Assembly (NCBI RefSeq): GCF_000428045.1
Contig: NZ_ATZE01000012.1
Span: 1 to 64,000, forward strand
Origin: Sedimenticola selenatireducens DSM 17993
GTDB taxonomy: Bacteria > Pseudomonadota > Gammaproteobacteria > Chromatiales > Chromatiaceae
Direction of reading: 5' to 3'
DNA: 64,000 nucleotides
The notes beneath the pieces were generated by a model, which was not told the origin of the DNA, did not search any database, and saw only the letters and a program-made list of their open reading frames with translations. This document shows, piece after piece, positions 1 through 8,455 of the stretch. Position 1 is the first letter of the stretch. The number at the start of each line of letters is the position of its first letter. The translations under genes were made by a program, and so were the position numbers.

Positions 1-76
1 CTTATGAATCGAGGGTTCGAATCGTGGACTAACCAACTGCCCACGGTTACTGAACTTCTGTTACCGTCCAGAATAA

Positions 77-167
77 TGGCGGAGAGCGAGGGATTCGAAC
101 CCTCGATACGCTATTAACGTATACGCCCTTAGCAGGGGCGCGCCTTCAGCCACTCGGCCAGCTCTCC
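77..167 (-). tRNA. tRNA-Ser(GCU)
   Basis: Read on the minus strand, the sequence begins GGAGAGCTGGCCGAGTGGCT and ends CTCTCCGCCA, so the acceptor stem pairs GGAGAGC with GCTCTCC and the CCA end is encoded. The anticodon loop is CTGCTAA, giving anticodon GCU for AGC/AGU serine codons. A long variable arm (around TATACGTTAATAGCGTA) and a T-arm with GGTTCGAATCC make it a class II serine tRNA of 91 nt. A tRNA-Ser(GCU) next to csrA, lysC and alaS is a common gammaproteobacterial arrangement. The tRNA-Arg that often accompanies it is not visible here. Its 5' flank is duplicated (147-398). Confidence 0.96.
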
Positions 168-398
168 TAAATCAGTTCACACGTTCAATGGTCCTTACGG
201 ACCATCAGGGGCGCGCGTGATTCGGTGCTTCGCACCTCTCCCCTTCGGGGCCGTCCTCCGGACGTTCAGGATCCTGCGGATCCTAGTCAGCCACTCGGCC
301 AGCTCTCCTAAATCAGTTCACACGTTCAATGGTCCTTACGGACCATCAGGGGCGCGCGTGATTCGGTGCTTCGCACCTCACCTCTTCGGGGCCGTCCT
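147..398. repeat. Tandem duplication of 111 bp (period 141 bp) covering the tRNA-Ser 5' end and its leader
   Basis: Positions 147-257 and 288-398 match over 111 bp without gaps; they differ only near the far end (tccccttc against acctcttc). Each copy holds the first 21 nt of tRNA-Ser followed, upstream of the tRNA, by three short hairpins: TGGTCC-TTAC-GGACCA, GGTGC-TTC-GCACC and a C/G stem with a TTC loop. Copy 1 continues into the intact tRNA, whereas copy 2 leaves the tRNA sequence after 21 nt. The string CGCGCCCCTG occurs both inside the tRNA D/anticodon region and in the leader, so short-homology recombination could explain the duplication (inference). Confidence 0.85.
288..308 (-). pseudogene. 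5' fragment of tRNA-Ser (21 nt)
   Basis: This stretch is identical to the first 21 nt of the neighbouring tRNA-Ser(GCU), covering the acceptor 5' strand and most of the D-arm 5' side. It then changes to unrelated sequence, so it cannot fold as a tRNA. It is the remnant carried by the second copy of the 141-bp-period duplication and lies in the presumed transcript leader of the intact tRNA. If transcription starts upstream of ~400 on the minus strand, the precursor would carry both copies. Confidence 0.75.
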
Positions 399-489
399 GC
401 TATACAGAACAAGCCGGGCGTCACCCTGCACCCCAAAAGAGGCGGTATTCTAACCCATTTTTTTTCGTATTGCTTCTATGAATTTCACT

Positions 490-518
490 TAAAAACGGCT
501 TTTGTTTTTGCCGTTTTA
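490..518. terminator. Rho-independent terminator-like hairpin, probably bidirectional
   Basis: An inverted repeat pairs AAAACGGC with GCCGTTTT around a T/A-rich loop. On the minus strand the 3' arm runs into GCCGTTTTTAAG, a usable U-tract. It lies between csrA and tRNA-Ser, so it may end csrA transcription before the tRNA leader. Confidence 0.6.
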
Positions 519-574
519 AGGCCAAATCCGCACCACACGGCGCAGCCATCGCGTCCAACTAAGGGTATGAATAT

Positions 575-597
575 TGCGGGGCCTGAACGGCCCCGCA
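575..597 (-). terminator. GC-rich hairpin just downstream of csrA
   Basis: A perfect 9-bp stem (TGCGGGGCC with GGCCCCGCA) and a 5-nt loop begin 13 nt after the csrA stop. No clear T-run follows on the minus strand, so it may be a weak terminator or an mRNA 3'-end stabiliser working with the hairpin at 490-518. Confidence 0.5.
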
Positions 598-609
598 CAA
601 GCAAACGGT

Positions 610-804
610 TTACTCGTCTACTATATCTTGGTCAGTCTGCTGTTCACGTTTTATGCGCTCGTAAATCTCTTCACGGTGCACGGTTACATCACGTGGGGCA
701 TTGACACCGATACGGACCTGATTACCTTTGACGCCCAGTACCGTTACGGTCACTTCGTCGCCGATCATCAGAGTCTCGCCTACGCGGCGTGTCAAGATCA
801 ACAT
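610..804 (-). CDS. csrA: Carbon storage regulator CsrA
   Basis: A 64-residue post-transcriptional regulator that binds GGA motifs in mRNA leaders and controls carbon flux, motility and biofilm genes. The start [16 protein letters not shown] is the invariant CsrA N-terminus, and the core [20 protein letters not shown] and following HREEIYERI are typical. The reading frame is open further upstream, but the ATG at 804 is preceded by GGGAG at a good distance and gives the normal family length. It follows lysC at ~250 nt on the same strand and precedes two hairpins. The acidic tail (TDQDIVDE) is variable in the family. Confidence 0.96.
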   Translation of the reverse strand: MLILTRRVGETLMIGDEVTVTVLGVKGNQVRIGVNAPRDVTVHREEIYERIKREQQTDQDIVDE

Positions 805-1053
805 CGTCCAATCTCCCTGTCTAAATTTCCAACTGTGGCGCCTCAAACACAGCCCTTCTGAGGAACTCCATCCTCCGGACAATGAAAGGAAACGCCGCCA
901 ACCAAGCACTTACCCCACAGGAGATGTGGTGAAAGAGCGAAGGGATTCTACCAGCTAACACATTGAGAAAAAAGTGAATTAAAGGTTTAATCGCAATGCA
1001 AAATGGACCTGCGGCACTGGCAGACGGAACTGACTAGTCCGTATAGATAAACT

Positions 1054-2286
1054 CTAGCCTATCTTTGCCGGTTCTGCCGCCAGGTCAAAGGCCTCGTGCA
1101 ACGCACGAACGCCCAGCTCCAGATACTTCTCGTCAACCACTACCGAGATCTTGATTTCGGATGTGGAAATCATGCGGATATTGATTCCCTCTTTCGACAG
1201 CGCGGCAAACATGGAGCTGGCAATACCGGCATGTGAGCGCATGCCCACACCCACCAGGGAAATCTTGACGATAGCGTTGTCGCCAATTACCTCCCGTGCA
1301 CCCAGATCCTTCGCCACATCGTTCAGGATGGACACGGCCTTGTCGTAATCGTTGCGATGCACGGTAAAGGTAAAGTCAGTGGTGCCATCCTGACCGATGT
1401 TCTGGATGATCATGTCCACCTCGATATTGGCATCGGAGATGGGACCCAGTATCCGATAAGCCACACCGGGTTGATCCTGCACACCCAGGATGGTCAGTTT
1501 GGCCTCATCGCGGTTGAACGCGATCCCTGAAATTTTTGCGTTTTCCATACCCTTGTCCTCAAAGGTGATCAAGGTTCCCTCGCCCTCTTCGAAACTCGAT
1601 AGTACGCGCAGGGGTACATTGTATTTACCGGCAAATTCAACCGCCCGGATCTGTAGAACCTTGGATCCGAGGCTGGCCATCTCCAGCATCTCTTCAAACG
1701 AAATCTTGCTCATGCGGCGGGCCTTTGGCTCCACCCGTGGGTCGGTGGTGTAGACACCGTCCACATCGGTGAAGATCTGGCACTCATCGGCCTTCAGGGC
1801 CGCCGCCAGGGCCACTGCCGTGGTGTCAGAGCCGCCGCGTCCCAGTGTGGTGATTGCACCCTGTTCATCAATACCCTGGAACCCGGCCACCACCACCACG
1901 CAACCGGCATCCAGATCGGCCTTGACCTTGATGTCATCGATATCCTGAATACGCGCCTTGCTGTGGGCGCTGTCGGTCAGGATATGCACCTGTCCACCGG
2001 TATAGGATTTTGCAGGACAATCGATCTTGTGCAGGGCCATGGAGAGCAGTGCGATTGTCACCTGCTCGCCGGTCGATACCAGCACATCCATCTCACGCGC
2101 CGAGGGGTGCTCTTCTATCGCCTTGGCCAGCGCGATCAACCGGTTAGTCTCGCCGGACATGGCGGAGACCACCACCACCACCTGATCGCCACGGTTTCTC
2201 GCCGCCGCGACCTTTTCGGCAACAGCCTGTATTCTCTCGATGCTGCCGACCGATGTGCCACCGTATTTCTGTACGATAAGGGCCAT
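1054..2286 (-). CDS. lysC: Aspartate kinase
   Basis: A 410-residue aspartokinase that phosphorylates aspartate in the first step of Lys/Thr/Met synthesis. The N-terminus [19 protein letters not shown] carries the kinase KYGGTS motif, and [19 protein letters not shown] is the conserved substrate/ATP loop. The C-terminal third contains two ACT domains ([15 protein letters not shown] and [13 protein letters not shown]), so feedback control by lysine and/or threonine is expected. The ATG at 2286 fits the family N-terminus; an in-frame start 36 nt upstream would add a non-conserved leader. It lies 119 nt after alaS on the same strand and may be cotranscribed. No lysine riboswitch is apparent in that gap. 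Confidence 0.95.
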   Translation of the reverse strand: MALIVQKYGGTSVGSIERIQAVAEKVAAARNRGDQVVVVVSAMSGETNRLIALAKAIEEHPSAREMDVLVSTGEQVTIALLSMALHKIDCPAKSYTGGQVHILTDSAHSKARIQDIDDIKVKADLDAGCVVVVAGFQGIDEQGAITTLGRGGSDTTAVALAAALKADECQIFTDVDGVYTTDPRVEPKARRMSKISFEEMLEMASLGSKVLQIRAVEFAGKYNVPLRVLSSFEEGEGTLITFEDKGMENAKISGIAFNRDEAKLTILGVQDQPGVAYRILGPISDANIEVDMIIQNIGQDGTTDFTFTVHRNDYDKAVSILNDVAKDLGAREVIGDNAIVKISLVGVGMRSHAGIASSMFAALSKEGINIRMISTSEIKISVVVDEKYLELGVRALHEAFDLAAEPAKIG

Positions 2287-2405
2287 TGATTCTGCTACTC
2301 GCTTTTCAGTTACATAATTCACCCGGCGAGAAGCCGGGCGTCCGAAGGGCGCTAATTAAACAATAAAAGCAGGGTGGTTTCCACGGTTTCGTAAACAGAT
2401 GCTGC

Positions 2406-5012
2406 TTACTGTCCCAGCGATTCGCGCACCCATCCCTCAACCGAAGCCAGGGCTCCTGGCAGCGCGGCAGGATCGCTGCCGCCGGCCTGCGCCATGTCGG
2501 GCCGGCCACCACCTTTTCCGCCTACCTGTTCGGCAACGAATTTCACAAGATCGCCTGCCTTCAGGGTGGGGATCTGGTCCTTGGTGACACCGGCCACCAG
2601 ACTGACTTTCTCACCGCTGACCGCCGCCAGCAGGATCACGGCACTGCCCAGCTTGTTTTTCAACTGATCCATGGTGTCGCGCAGGGCCTTGGGATCGACC
2701 CCATCCAGCTTGGCTGCAAGCACCTTGACACCGGCCACCTCGACGGCGCTACCGGCCAGATCGCTGCCGGCGGAGCTGGCCAGCTTGCCCTTCAGCTGTT
2801 CCAGCTCTTTTTCCAGGCGCCGACTGCGTTCCACCAGTTGGGTGACCTTTTCCGCCACATCGTCACGACCGGATTTAACCAGATCCGCGATCCGCTGCAG
2901 CCGCGTTTCATCCTCTTCCACACACTGAATAGCGGCCGCGCCGGTTACCGCTTCGATACGCCGCACGCCAGAGGCTATACCGGTTTCCGAGACGATCTTG
3001 AACAAGCCGATATCCCCCACCGCCTTGACGTGGGTGCCGCCACAAAGCTCAGTGGAGAAGTCGCCCATGCGCAACACCCGCACATTGTCGCCGTACTTTT
3101 CGCCGAACAGCGCCATCGCTCCGCTCGCCTTGGCATCTTCCAGGGACATGATGCGGGTCTGCACCACATGGTTCTCCCGGATCTGCTCGTTGACCATGCG
3201 CTCGATCGCCCTGAGTTGGTCACGACTGACCGGCTCGTAGTGGGAGAAGTCGAAACGCAGGCGCTCGGCATTGACCAGCGAACCCTTCTGCTGGACATGA
3301 TCGCCCAACACCCGCTGCAGCGCGGCGTGCATCAGGTGGGTGGCGGAGTGATTGAGTGCGGTGGCGGCACGCTTGTAACCATCCACCCGGGCGACCACCT
3401 CGGCACCGACCTGGATCGAGTCACCCTGGAAGTTTCCGTGGTGAACGAACACATCGCCACCCTGCTTTTGGGTATCGGTAACGATGAACCGGGTGTCACC
3501 ACATACCAGGACGCCCTCATCGCCCACCTGACCGCCGGATTCGGCATAGAACGGCGTGCGGTCCAGCACCACCATCCCCGCCTCGCCGTCGCCCAGGGTA
3601 TCGACGGACTGACCATCCTGGAACAAGGCAATGATGGTCGCCTTGCTTTCCAGTTTCTCGTAGCCGGTAAATTCAGTGGCGCCATCGAGATTGATCTCCA
3701 CCTGCTGGGCACTGCCGAACTGGCTGGCGGCACGCGCCCGCTCCCGCTGCGCTTCCATCGCCTGTTCAAAACCGGGCATATCCAGGGTCAAATCCCGCTC
3801 GCGGGCGATATCCGCGGTCAGATCGGTGGGGAAACCGTAGGTGTCGTAGAGCTTGAACACGGTCTCGCCGGGGATCTGCTTGCCATCCAGCGATTGGATG
3901 GTGTAATCAAGGATTTTCATTCCCTGTTCCAGGGTCTCGGCAAACCGCTCCTCTTCCAGACGCAAGACCCGCGTCACCTGATCGGCCACCTTGGGCAGTT
4001 CGGGATAGGCGTCACCCATCTCCTGACTCAGGGGTGCCACCAGTTTATGGAAGAAGGGATCTTTCTTGCCCAGCATGTAGCCATGACGGATGGCGCGCCG
4101 GATTATCCGGCGCAAAACATAACCACGCCCCTCATTGGAGGGCAGCACGCCATCCACGATCAGGAATGCACAGGAGCGGATGTGGTCAGCGATGACCCGC
4201 AGGGATTTCTCTTCCAGATTTATGCATCCGGTCACCTCTGCGGCAGCCTTGATCAGATGCTGGAACAGATCGATTTCATAGTTACTGTGCACCTGCTGCA
4301 GCACGGCCGCCAGGCGCTCCAGCCCCATGCCGGTATCCACCGACGGACGGGGTAACGGGGTCATCTCACCCGACTGATCCCGGTTGAACTGCATGAACAC
4401 CAGGTTCCAGATCTCGATATAGCGGTCGCCATCCTCTTCCGGCGAACCCGGAGGGCCGCCCCACACGTCGGGACCATGATCGTAGAATATCTCGGAACAG
4501 GGGCCACAGGGCCCCGTATCGCCCATGGACCAGAAGTTGTCCTTGGCGCCGCAACGGGAGAAGCGGGTCGGATCGATCTTCATCTCCTTGAGCCAGATAT
4601 CCTCCGCCTCCTGATCCTCTTCGTACACCGTCACCCAGAGCTTCTCTTCCGGCAGACCCAGCTCCTCGGTCAGGAACTCCCAGGCGTACTTGATCGCCTC
4701 GCACTTGAAATAGTCACCAAAGCTGAAGTTGCCCAGCATCTCAAAAAAGGTGTGGTGACGGGCGGTGTAGCCGACATTTTCCAGATCGTTGTGTTTGCCA
4801 CCGGCGCGCACGCAACGCTGGGAGGTGGTGGCACGCACATAGTCACGCTTTTCCCGCCCCAGAAAGGTGTCCTTGAACTGCACCATACCGGCATTGGTAA
4901 ACAGCAGAGTGGGATCGTCATGGGGCACCAGCGAACTGCTGGGAACCTCGGTATGTCCCTTCTCAATAAAGAAATTCAGAAAGGCGGTGCGTAATTCGGC
5001 GCTGGTCTTCAT
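2406..5012 (-). CDS. alaS: Alanyl-tRNA synthetase
   Basis: An 868-residue class II synthetase that charges tRNA-Ala and edits mischarged Ser/Gly. The N-terminus [30 protein letters not shown], then [17 protein letters not shown], is diagnostic. The editing domain has the zinc-binding [11 protein letters not shown] motif and the later CGGTHV motif. The C-terminus ends in a coiled coil ([16 protein letters not shown]) and a glycine-rich C-Ala domain ([15 protein letters not shown]). Length and domain order are normal. The gene diverges from the FKBP gene at 5234, and lysC and csrA follow it on the same strand. Confidence 0.97.
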   Translation of the reverse strand: MKTSAELRTAFLNFFIEKGHTEVPSSSLVPHDDPTLLFTNAGMVQFKDTFLGREKRDYVRATTSQRCVRAGGKHNDLENVGYTARHHTFFEMLGNFSFGDYFKCEAIKYAWEFLTEELGLPEEKLWVTVYEEDQEAEDIWLKEMKIDPTRFSRCGAKDNFWSMGDTGPCGPCSEIFYDHGPDVWGGPPGSPEEDGDRYIEIWNLVFMQFNRDQSGEMTPLPRPSVDTGMGLERLAAVLQQVHSNYEIDLFQHLIKAAAEVTGCINLEEKSLRVIADHIRSCAFLIVDGVLPSNEGRGYVLRRIIRRAIRHGYMLGKKDPFFHKLVAPLSQEMGDAYPELPKVADQVTRVLRLEEERFAETLEQGMKILDYTIQSLDGKQIPGETVFKLYDTYGFPTDLTADIARERDLTLDMPGFEQAMEAQRERARAASQFGSAQQVEINLDGATEFTGYEKLESKATIIALFQDGQSVDTLGDGEAGMVVLDRTPFYAESGGQVGDEGVLVCGDTRFIVTDTQKQGGDVFVHHGNFQGDSIQVGAEVVARVDGYKRAATALNHSATHLMHAALQRVLGDHVQQKGSLVNAERLRFDFSHYEPVSRDQLRAIERMVNEQIRENHVVQTRIMSLEDAKASGAMALFGEKYGDNVRVLRMGDFSTELCGGTHVKAVGDIGLFKIVSETGIASGVRRIEAVTGAAAIQCVEEDETRLQRIADLVKSGRDDVAEKVTQLVERSRRLEKELEQLKGKLASSAGSDLAGSAVEVAGVKVLAAKLDGVDPKALRDTMDQLKNKLGSAVILLAAVSGEKVSLVAGVTKDQIPTLKAGDLVKFVAEQVGGKGGGRPDMAQAGGSDPAALPGALASVEGWVRESLGQ

Positions 5013-5233
5013 ACAGGCTAGACTTTGTGATTAAACGAAATGGTGGATATTAGGCAGAACCACTGGAGTTGTCACCTGCAATTCTACGGAAATCGACCGG
5101 GGAGAACAAATAGACCCGGCCCGGCGCCAGCCTGCCTGATGAAGACGGTTCCCGCCGAAAACCGTCCGGCTTGGACATCGGCACAATCCGCCTTAAGATG
5201 TCCGGCCATTTGAGCATACACCGGGGCGACAAG

Positions 5234-5752
5234 ATGCAGATCAACAACGACAAGGTAGTGACCATCGAATACACCATGACCGACCAGCTCGGCAATCTGC
5301 TGGATACCTCGGACAATGGGGATACCGTCTCCTTCATCCAGGGGCGCGGCGCGGTCTTTCCGGCTCTGGAAGCGGCCCTGGAAGGAAAATCGATAGGCGA
5401 ACGCCTGCAGATCACTCTCACCCCGGAACAGGCCTACGGTGCCACCGACGAGCGGCTGATCAAGATAATCCCCCGGGAGCAATTCCGCATGGCGGGTGAA
5501 ATCGCGGTCGGCAGCCGCTTCAAGACCCGCCGCGATGATACCGAGGTGGTAGTCACCGTGGTCAAGGTGGATGAGGAGAGTGTGGTGGTGGATGCCAACC
5601 CGCCGCTGGCCGGTGTCACAATCCAGATGGATGTGGTGATTGTCGAGGTACGCGACGCCATCGAGGAAGAGCTGGCCAGTGGCCAGGTTCAGGATATGGA
5701 CGAGATCTATGCCAAGGAGCAGAAAAAGAGCGTGACGGTGGAGCTCAAGTAG
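5234..5752 (+). CDS. FKBP-type peptidyl-prolyl isomerase, SlyD-like
   Basis: A 172-residue cytoplasmic prolyl isomerase/chaperone. The FKBP core is visible as VVTIEYTMTDQLGNLLD, then GRGAVFPALEAALEGKSIGE and LTPEQAYGATDERL, with an inserted IF (chaperone) region between the FKBP halves as in SlyD/SlpA. The His-rich metal-binding tail of E. coli SlyD is missing; the protein instead ends in a charged tail (EIYAKEQKKSVTVELK). The ATG at 5234 was chosen because the FKBP strand begins there; an upstream in-frame ATG at 5171 adds unrelated residues. Its stop abuts the stop of the convergent U32 gene (5753) with no terminator between them. Confidence 0.85.
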   Translation: MQINNDKVVTIEYTMTDQLGNLLDTSDNGDTVSFIQGRGAVFPALEAALEGKSIGERLQITLTPEQAYGATDERLIKIIPREQFRMAGEIAVGSRFKTRRDDTEVVVTVVKVDEESVVVDANPPLAGVTIQMDVVIVEVRDAIEEELASGQVQDMDEIYAKEQKKSVTVELK

Positions 5753-6799
5753 TCATTTGGGCAAAGCCACACGCAGCCCGGGCTGGCCACACTCCACCTC
5801 CTCCAGCACCTCCGGGTAGTAACACATGTAGCCCGAGTGGCACAGCTCGGGCCGAGCCCGTACATTCGAGGCATAGTCATAAACGGCCTGCGCCGTTGCA
5901 CCGGAAGTCACCCTGTCACGCACCGATCGCACCAGCTGAATACTCTTCAGCTTGCGTTCCAGCGGCGCCTCCCGCCCGGCGATCTTGATCGCCGTCACCC
6001 CATCCCTGGCCAGCCGGGAGATGGCGCAGAGACCACAGGGACCGAAGGTGTAGCCCTGTTCAGAGGTCGAAAAACCGCAACTGAATTTGTACCAGGTCCA
6101 CTCCTTGTAATCGGCCTCGTTCTGCAACAGCGCCTGCTGTATTGCCTTGTCTATACGCTGTCCGTCGGCGCGGTAAAAACTGTACTGATAGGCATCCATG
6201 CAGATCGGACCGCCATACTGTTGCGGCAGGTGGATGGTGTGACAGACCCCCTCCTCGTAAATGCAGCCGTCGTTGAGGATGAACGTCTCGAACTCCATGT
6301 CCGGCAGGGAGGCGGCAACATCCCGGATCTCATCCAGCTTGAGATAGCGTGGAAAGATGACCCGGTCGACCCCCAGCTCGCCGAAAAAGCGGGCCGACTC
6401 ACTGTTGCGGCAGGCGGCGATGGAGCTCAGGTGAATCCGGATACCCAGATCCAGCTCCACCACCGCCATCAGCAGAGCGGGATCGGCCAGGATCAGGGCA
6501 TCCCCCCCCTCGCCGGCAAAGCGTCGCGCCAGCTCGATCAGGCACTGCATCTGCGGCTCGGTGTAGTGCTGGGCGTTCAGGGTCAGCATGGACTGTTTCC
6601 CGGCCGCATGGGCGGTAGCGATGATCCACTGCATCTCGGCATACTCTCTGATGTTGCCGAACAGCCGACGGCTTACCGTGGAGATGCCGAACTGCCGGGT
6701 CCACTCCTGCGGCACCATACCGAAGAACACCTCATCGGCACCCGCCTCCAGAACCGGCTCCAACTCTTCTGCCTTGCTAATCGGCGCAACGATTTTCAT
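5753..6799 (-). CDS. U32-family protein (UbiU-like cysteine pattern), last gene of the qhp operon
   Basis: A 348-residue member of the U32 'peptidase' family, which includes the iron-sulfur hydroxylases UbiU, RlhA and TrhP. The N-terminus (MKIVAPISKAEELEPVLEAG, ADEVFFG) and GGDALILADPALL followed by SSIAACRNSESARFF are the U32 TIM-barrel strands. Cysteines C179, C186, C200 and C241 (x6, x13, x40 spacing) resemble the four UbiU [4Fe-4S] ligands, and C255/C258 are additional. It lacks the QASATN-type motif of true UbiU as remembered, so it is a divergent paralogue. The ATG at 6799 overlaps the upstream gene by 23 nt. Function is inferred: with its partner it may hydroxylate the QhpC tryptophan without O2, or act in ubiquinone synthesis. 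Confidence 0.8.
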   Translation of the reverse strand: MKIVAPISKAEELEPVLEAGADEVFFGMVPQEWTRQFGISTVSRRLFGNIREYAEMQWIIATAHAAGKQSMLTLNAQHYTEPQMQCLIELARRFAGEGGDALILADPALLMAVVELDLGIRIHLSSIAACRNSESARFFGELGVDRVIFPRYLKLDEIRDVAASLPDMEFETFILNDGCIYEEGVCHTIHLPQQYGGPICMDAYQYSFYRADGQRIDKAIQQALLQNEADYKEWTWYKFSCGFSTSEQGYTFGPCGLCAISRLARDGVTAIKIAGREAPLERKLKSIQLVRSVRDRVTSGATAQAVYDYASNVRARPELCHSGYMCYYPEVLEEVECGQPGLRVALPK

Positions 6800-7700
6800 T
6801 CCAGTCTCCCGCCAGTACCAATCGATTGACCCAACCCTGTTGCAGTGCCTCTGCCAACACCCGTTGTTGCTCTTCCCCATGGCGATAGAAGATGGTATTG
6901 CCACGCAGGAAGCTGGGCAGTTCATGGGGACTCTGGCAACCGGTCCGTTGCATGCGGCTGAAATAGACCAGACACTCCTTCTGACAACTGTGTCCAGGCA
7001 TGAACTTTTGCTGCTTGTCCAGCGACAGCGAGCCCGGTTTGCAGATACGCCCCTTGAGGGTGTAGCCATAAGGAAGGTGCACGGAGAGCCGCAAGCCGTT
7101 GGGTTGCAGGTCGGCCGGCTCGGCAAAGGGACGGATATCTGTTTCCGCCGACTCGATTCCGAAGCGCCGCATCAGTTTCGGATAGAGCGACGACTGCATC
7201 CCCGGCGGTATCGCACTGGCCCACTCCGCCGAGGGCAGGCGCGGATCCTTGATCATCTTGCCCATCTGCCGTCCCGCTACCGGACACAGCCGGGGGAATT
7301 GCTCCCTCAGCAGTCGCAACACACCCCAATCGTTGACCACCACCTCGCTCTGTTCAGGCAGCCGCTCCAACAACCGGGGCAACAGGTCGATTCCCCGATC
7401 AGCCAGCATCGGCGTCAACAGGGTGACACCGAGACCCTGCTCGACGCTCCAATCCACTACCCGTTCAAGCTGGGGACGGTGCGGCAACAGACGTTCACAA
7501 AATTCATTACCGAAATGAATCCGGTCAAGCGCACGGTCGGCCAGCTTTTCGGGCAGCACAGTCTCGCGCCAACCCAGAGCCGCCATGCAGTCACGCGCCG
7601 TGAGCGGCATGGAAAGACCGGACAGACGTTCCAGTAGCGCAGCATCACAAAGCGTAAAGGCCAGCTCTGGCTCGGACACAGCGGCATTCACCAACGACAT
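6777..7700 (-). CDS. Divergent U32-family protein (UbiV-like cysteine pattern), partner of the downstream U32 gene
   Basis: A 307-residue protein. The segment around IHFGNEFCER (C68) and the block VVVNDWGVLRLL...LCPVAGRQMGKMIKDPRLP match the layout of UbiV-type U32 proteins, where the first Fe-S cysteine sits in a similar FG-x-x-x-C motif. Three further cysteines, C220 (KGRICKPG), C239 and C243 (HSCQKEC, a C-x3-C pair), complete a UbiV-like set. The N-terminal ~55 residues look unlike UbiV. The start has a strong GAGGAG ribosome site. It lies 80 nt after qhpE and overlaps the next U32 gene, so the two probably form a heterodimer like UbiU/UbiV. Association with QHNDH maturation is inferred from the operon and from the missing qhpG. 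Confidence 0.72.
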   Translation of the reverse strand: MSLVNAAVSEPELAFTLCDAALLERLSGLSMPLTARDCMAALGWRETVLPEKLADRALDRIHFGNEFCERLLPHRPQLERVVDWSVEQGLGVTLLTPMLADRGIDLLPRLLERLPEQSEVVVNDWGVLRLLREQFPRLCPVAGRQMGKMIKDPRLPSAEWASAIPPGMQSSLYPKLMRRFGIESAETDIRPFAEPADLQPNGLRLSVHLPYGYTLKGRICKPGSLSLDKQQKFMPGHSCQKECLVYFSRMQRTGCQSPHELPSFLRGNTIFYRHGEEQQRVLAEALQQGWVNRLVLAGDWNENRCAD

Positions 7701-7780
7701 GTCAATCTCCTCTCACCTTATTCGGTCGACCCGACATACAACCGCTTCGGTCTTGTGATACGAAAAACCCGGACATAGCA

Positions 7781-8455
7781 TCATCCTGTCCGCCGCTCGG
7801 CACCGAAATAGCAGGCATTTTCGCGCAGATAACGTCGGATCGAATCGACATCCGCCGCTCTGCCGGTCGCGAGGTAGGCCGCGATATGCCCGCTCAGATA
7901 GCCGGTACCGATACTGGCCCCGGCGACCCGACTGTCCGAACTGCGGACAAATGCACCGAAGTCGGCGTAGCGCGTCTCCAGACAGGACCACTCGGTCTCC
8001 TTACAGCGTGCGTCACCTGTCATGCGCAGTACACCGGAATAGGCGGCGGGAAACACCGGATCACCGCGCGCCGGGGTGGCGGCACAGAGCGGTATTCCCG
8101 CTGCTGCCGCTGCCGCACAGGCCGCCTGCAAAACCGGCCGGTCAGCCCGCAGGCCGAGACTGAGATTGATCAGATCCACCTGCTGCTCCAGCAACCAATG
8201 GATAGCCGCCGCGACCTGGGATGGTGTGGTGGTAAAGCGCTCGGTAAACACCTGGGCCACCGCCAGTCGGGCGGCCGGGGCTGTCGTGGTGATGGCGCGG
8301 ATTACGGCTGTTCCGTGCTGAACGCAGTCGTACTGCGTCTCACGCTGCACCAGCATTTCGGAATCAACCACGAAGGCCGCGGCACAATCAACAGTCTGCG
8401 CCTGATCACGGCTGAAGCCGCTGTCCACCACACCCACCGTGACCACCCTATTCAT
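7781..8455 (-). CDS. qhpE: Subtilisin-like maturation protease QhpE
   Basis: A 224-residue serine protease of the S8 family. In the QHNDH pathway QhpE removes the ~28-residue leader of the gamma subunit QhpC after QhpD has cross-linked it. Catalytic residues are visible as D11 (VGVVDSG), H47 (CVQHGTAV) and S181 (AGASIGTGYLSGH). INLSLG near residue 96 matches the subtilase core. No signal peptide is present, in keeping with a cytoplasmic role. The ATG at 8455 overlaps the end of qhpF by 8 nt, and the longer frame start (8485) would add a non-subtilase leader. Confidence 0.86.
   Translation of the reverse strand: MNRVVTVGVVDSGFSRDQAQTVDCAAAFVVDSEMLVQRETQYDCVQHGTAVIRAITTTAPAARLAVAQVFTERFTTTPSQVAAAIHWLLEQQVDLINLSLGLRADRPVLQAACAAAAAAGIPLCAATPARGDPVFPAAYSGVLRMTGDARCKETEWSCLETRYADFGAFVRSSDSRVAGASIGTGYLSGHIAAYLATGRAADVDSIRRYLRENACYFGAERRTG

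Noticed and set aside
1-24. T-arm-like string (ATCGAGGGTTCGAATC) on the plus strand, identical to part of the tRNA-Ser T-arm
   Set aside because: Only 16 nt match, the following bases do not pair as a T-stem, and the window starts at position 1, so no tRNA can be called; an att remnant is possible but unsupported.
2287-2405. Lysine riboswitch upstream of lysC
   Set aside because: The gap is only 119 nt and contains just a 6-bp CCCGGC/GCCGGG hairpin at 2322-2338, far too small for an L-box.
2838-4355. Long plus-strand open frame of 505 codons
   Set aside because: It is antisense to alaS; GC-rich codon structure leaves the opposite strand open and no family motif is visible.
5753-7700. The U32 pair as ordinary UbiU/UbiV for anaerobic ubiquinone synthesis
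   Set aside because: Not excluded, but the sequences differ from UbiU/UbiV at remembered motifs, no ubiT is next to them, and they sit at the end of the qhp operon; treated as the alternative hypothesis.
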